Assembly (NCBI GenBank): GCA_003694465.1
Contig: RFKM01000033.1
Location: 1-7,302 of the forward strand
Length of the DNA stretch: 7,302 nt
From: Alphaproteobacteria bacterium
GTDB taxonomy: Bacteria > Pseudomonadota > Alphaproteobacteria > Rhodobacterales > Rhodobacteraceae
Direction: 5' to 3'
In this document: positions 6,092-7,302 of the stretch, in pieces
Layout: the number at the start of each line of letters is the position of its first letter
Numbering within the stretch: position 1 is the stretch's first letter
Translations under genes and position numbers: made by a program
Notes under the pieces: model-generated
Database searches by the model: none
Told to the model about the DNA's origin: nothing
What the model saw: only the letters and a program-made list of their open reading frames with translations

Positions 6092-6645
6092 TGGCCGCCG
6101 CCGAAGAGCACAATGTCCTGCCGACGCCGCCGGTGGACCGGCCGACGAAACTCCTGATCGTCGTCGCCCCCTATTACAAGGACATCACCGATGCGCTGGT
6201 CGCCGGGGCAAAGGCCGAGATCGAGGCCGCCGGCGCCGCGTGGGACCTTGTCGAGGTGCCCGGGGCGCTGGAAATCCCGCCGGCCATCGCCGCGGCCGAC
6301 CGGCTTTCGAATTTCGACGGTTTCGTGGCCCTCGGCTGCGTGATCCGGGGCGAGACCACCCATTACGAAACCGTCTGCAACGACAGCTCTCGCGGGCTGA
6401 TGCTGCTGGGCCTTCAGGGGCTGGCCATCGGCAACGGCATTCTCACCGTCGAGAACCGCGATCAGGCGCTGGTGCGCGCCGAGGTGGCCGGGCAGAACAA
6501 GGGCGGCGGCGCGGCGGCGGCGGCGCTGCACCTGATCGCGCTGCACCGGCGCTGGGGCGGCGGCGGGCGCCCGGTGGGCTTTGGCGGCCCGCGTGAGGAA
6601 TACCGCATCGCGGGTGGCAACGGCGGGAACGGAGGCGCGGCATGA
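6091..6645 (+). CDS. ribH: 6,7-dimethyl-8-ribityllumazine synthase
   Basis: Lumazine synthase condenses the DHBP made by RibB with 5-amino-6-ribitylaminouracil to give lumazine, the substrate of RibE. It normally forms pentamers or icosahedral shells in the cytoplasm. The 184-residue product shows VVAPYYKDITDAL (24-36), VPGALEIPPAI (56-66), FDGFVALGCVIRGETTHYETV (75-95) with the likely catalytic His91, RGLMLLGLQGLAIGNGILTVEN (101-122) and NKGGGAAAAALHLIAL (136-151). The first 18 residues are a variable leader. After about residue 154 there is a Gly-rich tail with a short conserved-looking PREEYRIAG (167-175), making the protein longer than the compact family core. It overlaps ribB by 1 base and nusB by 4, so dosage is probably set for the block as a whole. 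Confidence 0.97.
   Translation: MAAAEEHNVLPTPPVDRPTKLLIVVAPYYKDITDALVAGAKAEIEAAGAAWDLVEVPGALEIPPAIAAADRLSNFDGFVALGCVIRGETTHYETVCNDSSRGLMLLGLQGLAIGNGILTVENRDQALVRAEVAGQNKGGGAAAAALHLIALHRRWGGGGRPVGFGGPREEYRIAGGNGGNGGAA
6631..6635 (+). promoter_or_regulatory. Ribosome binding site of nusB
   Basis: GGAGG within the last codons of ribH lies 6 bases before the nusB ATG at 6642, which supports that start over others. Confidence 0.75.
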
Positions 6646-7109
6646 CGCTTTCGGGCAACCAGCGCCGGCAGATGCGGGCGGCGGCGCGGCTTTTCGCCGT
6701 TCAGGCGCTGTTCCAGATGGAAAGCACCGGCCAGACCGTCGACGCGGTGGTGGCCGAGTTCGAGAAGTTCCGCTTCGGCGAGACGCTCGAGGAGGGGCAG
6801 ATGGCCGAGGCCGATCTCGACCTGTTCCGCGCCCTGCTCGAGACCGCCGTGAACGAACAGGCCCGCATCGACCAGATGACCGACCGGGCGCTGGTGGCGA
6901 AATGGCCGATTTCCCGCATCGACCCGACGTTGCGGGCGATCTTCCGCGCCGGCGGGGCCGAACTCGTGCAGGGGCGCACCCCGCCGAAGGTGGTGATCTC
7001 GGAATTCGTCGACGTGGCCCGCGCCTTCTTCCCCGAGGGCGAAGAGCCGAAATTCGCCAACGCGGTGCTCGACCACATGGCCCGCGAGGCCCGCCCCGAG
7101 GCCTTCTGA
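6642..7109 (+). CDS. nusB: Transcription antitermination factor NusB
   Basis: NusB is a small all-helical RNA-binding protein that pairs with ribosomal protein S10 (NusE) on boxA RNA and supports antitermination of rRNA operons. The 155-residue product is of normal length. It carries RRQMRAAARLFAVQALFQME (8-27), whose Arg-rich first helix contributes to RNA contact, then IDPTLRAIFRAGGAELV (93-109) and PPKVVISEFVDVARAFFPEGEEPKFANAVLDHMA (114-147), the most conserved part of the family. The start overlaps the ribH stop in an ATGA. A ribH-nusB pair is a common bacterial arrangement and does not imply a direct part in flavin synthesis. It is the last clear gene of the plus-strand block. Confidence 0.97.
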   Translation: MTLSGNQRRQMRAAARLFAVQALFQMESTGQTVDAVVAEFEKFRFGETLEEGQMAEADLDLFRALLETAVNEQARIDQMTDRALVAKWPISRIDPTLRAIFRAGGAELVQGRTPPKVVISEFVDVARAFFPEGEEPKFANAVLDHMAREARPEAF

Positions 7110-7117
7110 CGCGCCTC

Positions 7118-7139
7118 GCGCCCGCCCCGTGGTGGGCGC
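7118..7139 (+). terminator. Candidate stem-loop after nusB
   Basis: GCGCCCGCC (7118-7126) pairs with GGTGGGCGC (7131-7139), 9 pairs including one G-T wobble, around a CCGT tetraloop, starting 9 bases after the nusB stop. The position is right for a transcript end, but no T-tract follows. It may be a weak or factor-assisted terminator, or a 3'-end protecting hairpin. Confidence 0.45.
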
Positions 7140-7198
7140 ATGCCCGGGCCGCCACGCGCCCGCGCCGCTGATGCCGACCACCGCGGCAGGCACTCGTC

Positions 7199-7230
7199 GC
7201 GCGCCTTCGGTGCGACCGGGCAGGGCGCGC
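7199..7230. other. Hairpin in the region downstream of nusB
   Basis: GCGCGCC (7199-7205) pairs with GGCGCGC (7224-7230), and inside it CGGT (7208-7211) pairs with ACCG (7215-7218). A further repeat, CCGCG (7261-7265) with CGCGG (7269-7273), lies close by. With no T-tracts, either could be a structured end between converging transcripts. Nothing coding was recognised in 7110-7275. Confidence 0.35.
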
Positions 7231-7275
7231 CCGAATGCGTTGCGCGGCGACAGTCCAGGCCCGCGTCCCGCGGCC

Positions 7276-7302
7276 TCAGATAAAGACGAAATCGTCCTGC
7301 AA
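7276..7302 (-). CDS. Possible C-terminus of a convergent gene (partial)
   Basis: Read on the minus strand from the right edge, the frame gives LQDDFVFI followed by TGA at 7278-7276. The lower GC of these bases compared with the preceding spacer and the immediate downstream inverted repeat (7261-7273) fit a gene end. An Asp followed by hydrophobic residues at the extreme C-terminus resembles type I secretion signals of some RTX-type proteins, but eight residues cannot identify a family. It may equally be non-coding. Confidence 0.3.
   Translation of the reverse strand: MQDDFVFI

Noticed and set aside
6040..7155. Minus-strand open frames across ribH and nusB.
   Set aside because: They lie opposite two well-conserved genes and show no domain of their own.
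1..7302. CRISPR arrays, tRNA or rRNA genes, transposases, attachment sites.
   Set aside because: No regularly spaced long repeats, tRNA-like cloverleaf, rRNA sequence or transposase motif was seen on either strand.

Overview
This is a GC-rich window (about 70% by eye) from a bacterium, most likely an alphaproteobacterium of the Rhodobacterales type. The evidence is the base composition, the form of the riboflavin and NusB proteins, and a RibB fused to a degenerate GTP cyclohydrolase II-like domain. The species cannot be fixed from the sequence alone. It holds two divergent gene blocks, separated by a 256-base intergenic region (3985-4240). All the proteins fit known families, and no new multi-gene system was found.

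The left block, on the minus strand, is part of an ABC-transporter-dependent capsule locus, read kpsS (3984-2626), then an outer-membrane polysaccharide export lipoprotein of the Wza/CtrA/KpsD family (2535-1387), then kpsC (1381 to beyond position 1). KpsS and KpsC build the poly-Kdo linker that joins the capsule polymer to a lipid anchor. The export lipoprotein would form the outer-membrane exit channel. The inner-membrane transporter (KpsM, KpsT) and the adaptor (KpsE) are not in the window. kpsC is cut by the left edge after 460 codons, early in its second catalytic module.

The right block, on the plus strand, is ribE (riboflavin synthase), ribB (DHBP synthase with a dead GTP cyclohydrolase II-like domain), ribH (lumazine synthase) and nusB. 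RibB makes the four-carbon unit, RibH condenses it with the pyrimidine to give lumazine, and RibE dismutates lumazine to riboflavin. The pathway here lacks ribD and a functional GTP cyclohydrolase II (ribA), which must lie elsewhere. ribB, ribH and nusB overlap by 1 and 4 bases and look translationally coupled. ribE is set apart from ribB by a 123-base spacer.

That spacer is the most interesting non-coding stretch. It can form three successive hairpins just before the ribB ribosome binding site, yet it lacks the conserved core of the FMN riboswitch. The divergent region carries an 11-bp-periodic direct repeat and a small palindrome. After nusB, 193 bases hold several GC-rich hairpins without T-tracts. 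The last 27 bases may be the end of a convergent minus-strand gene.
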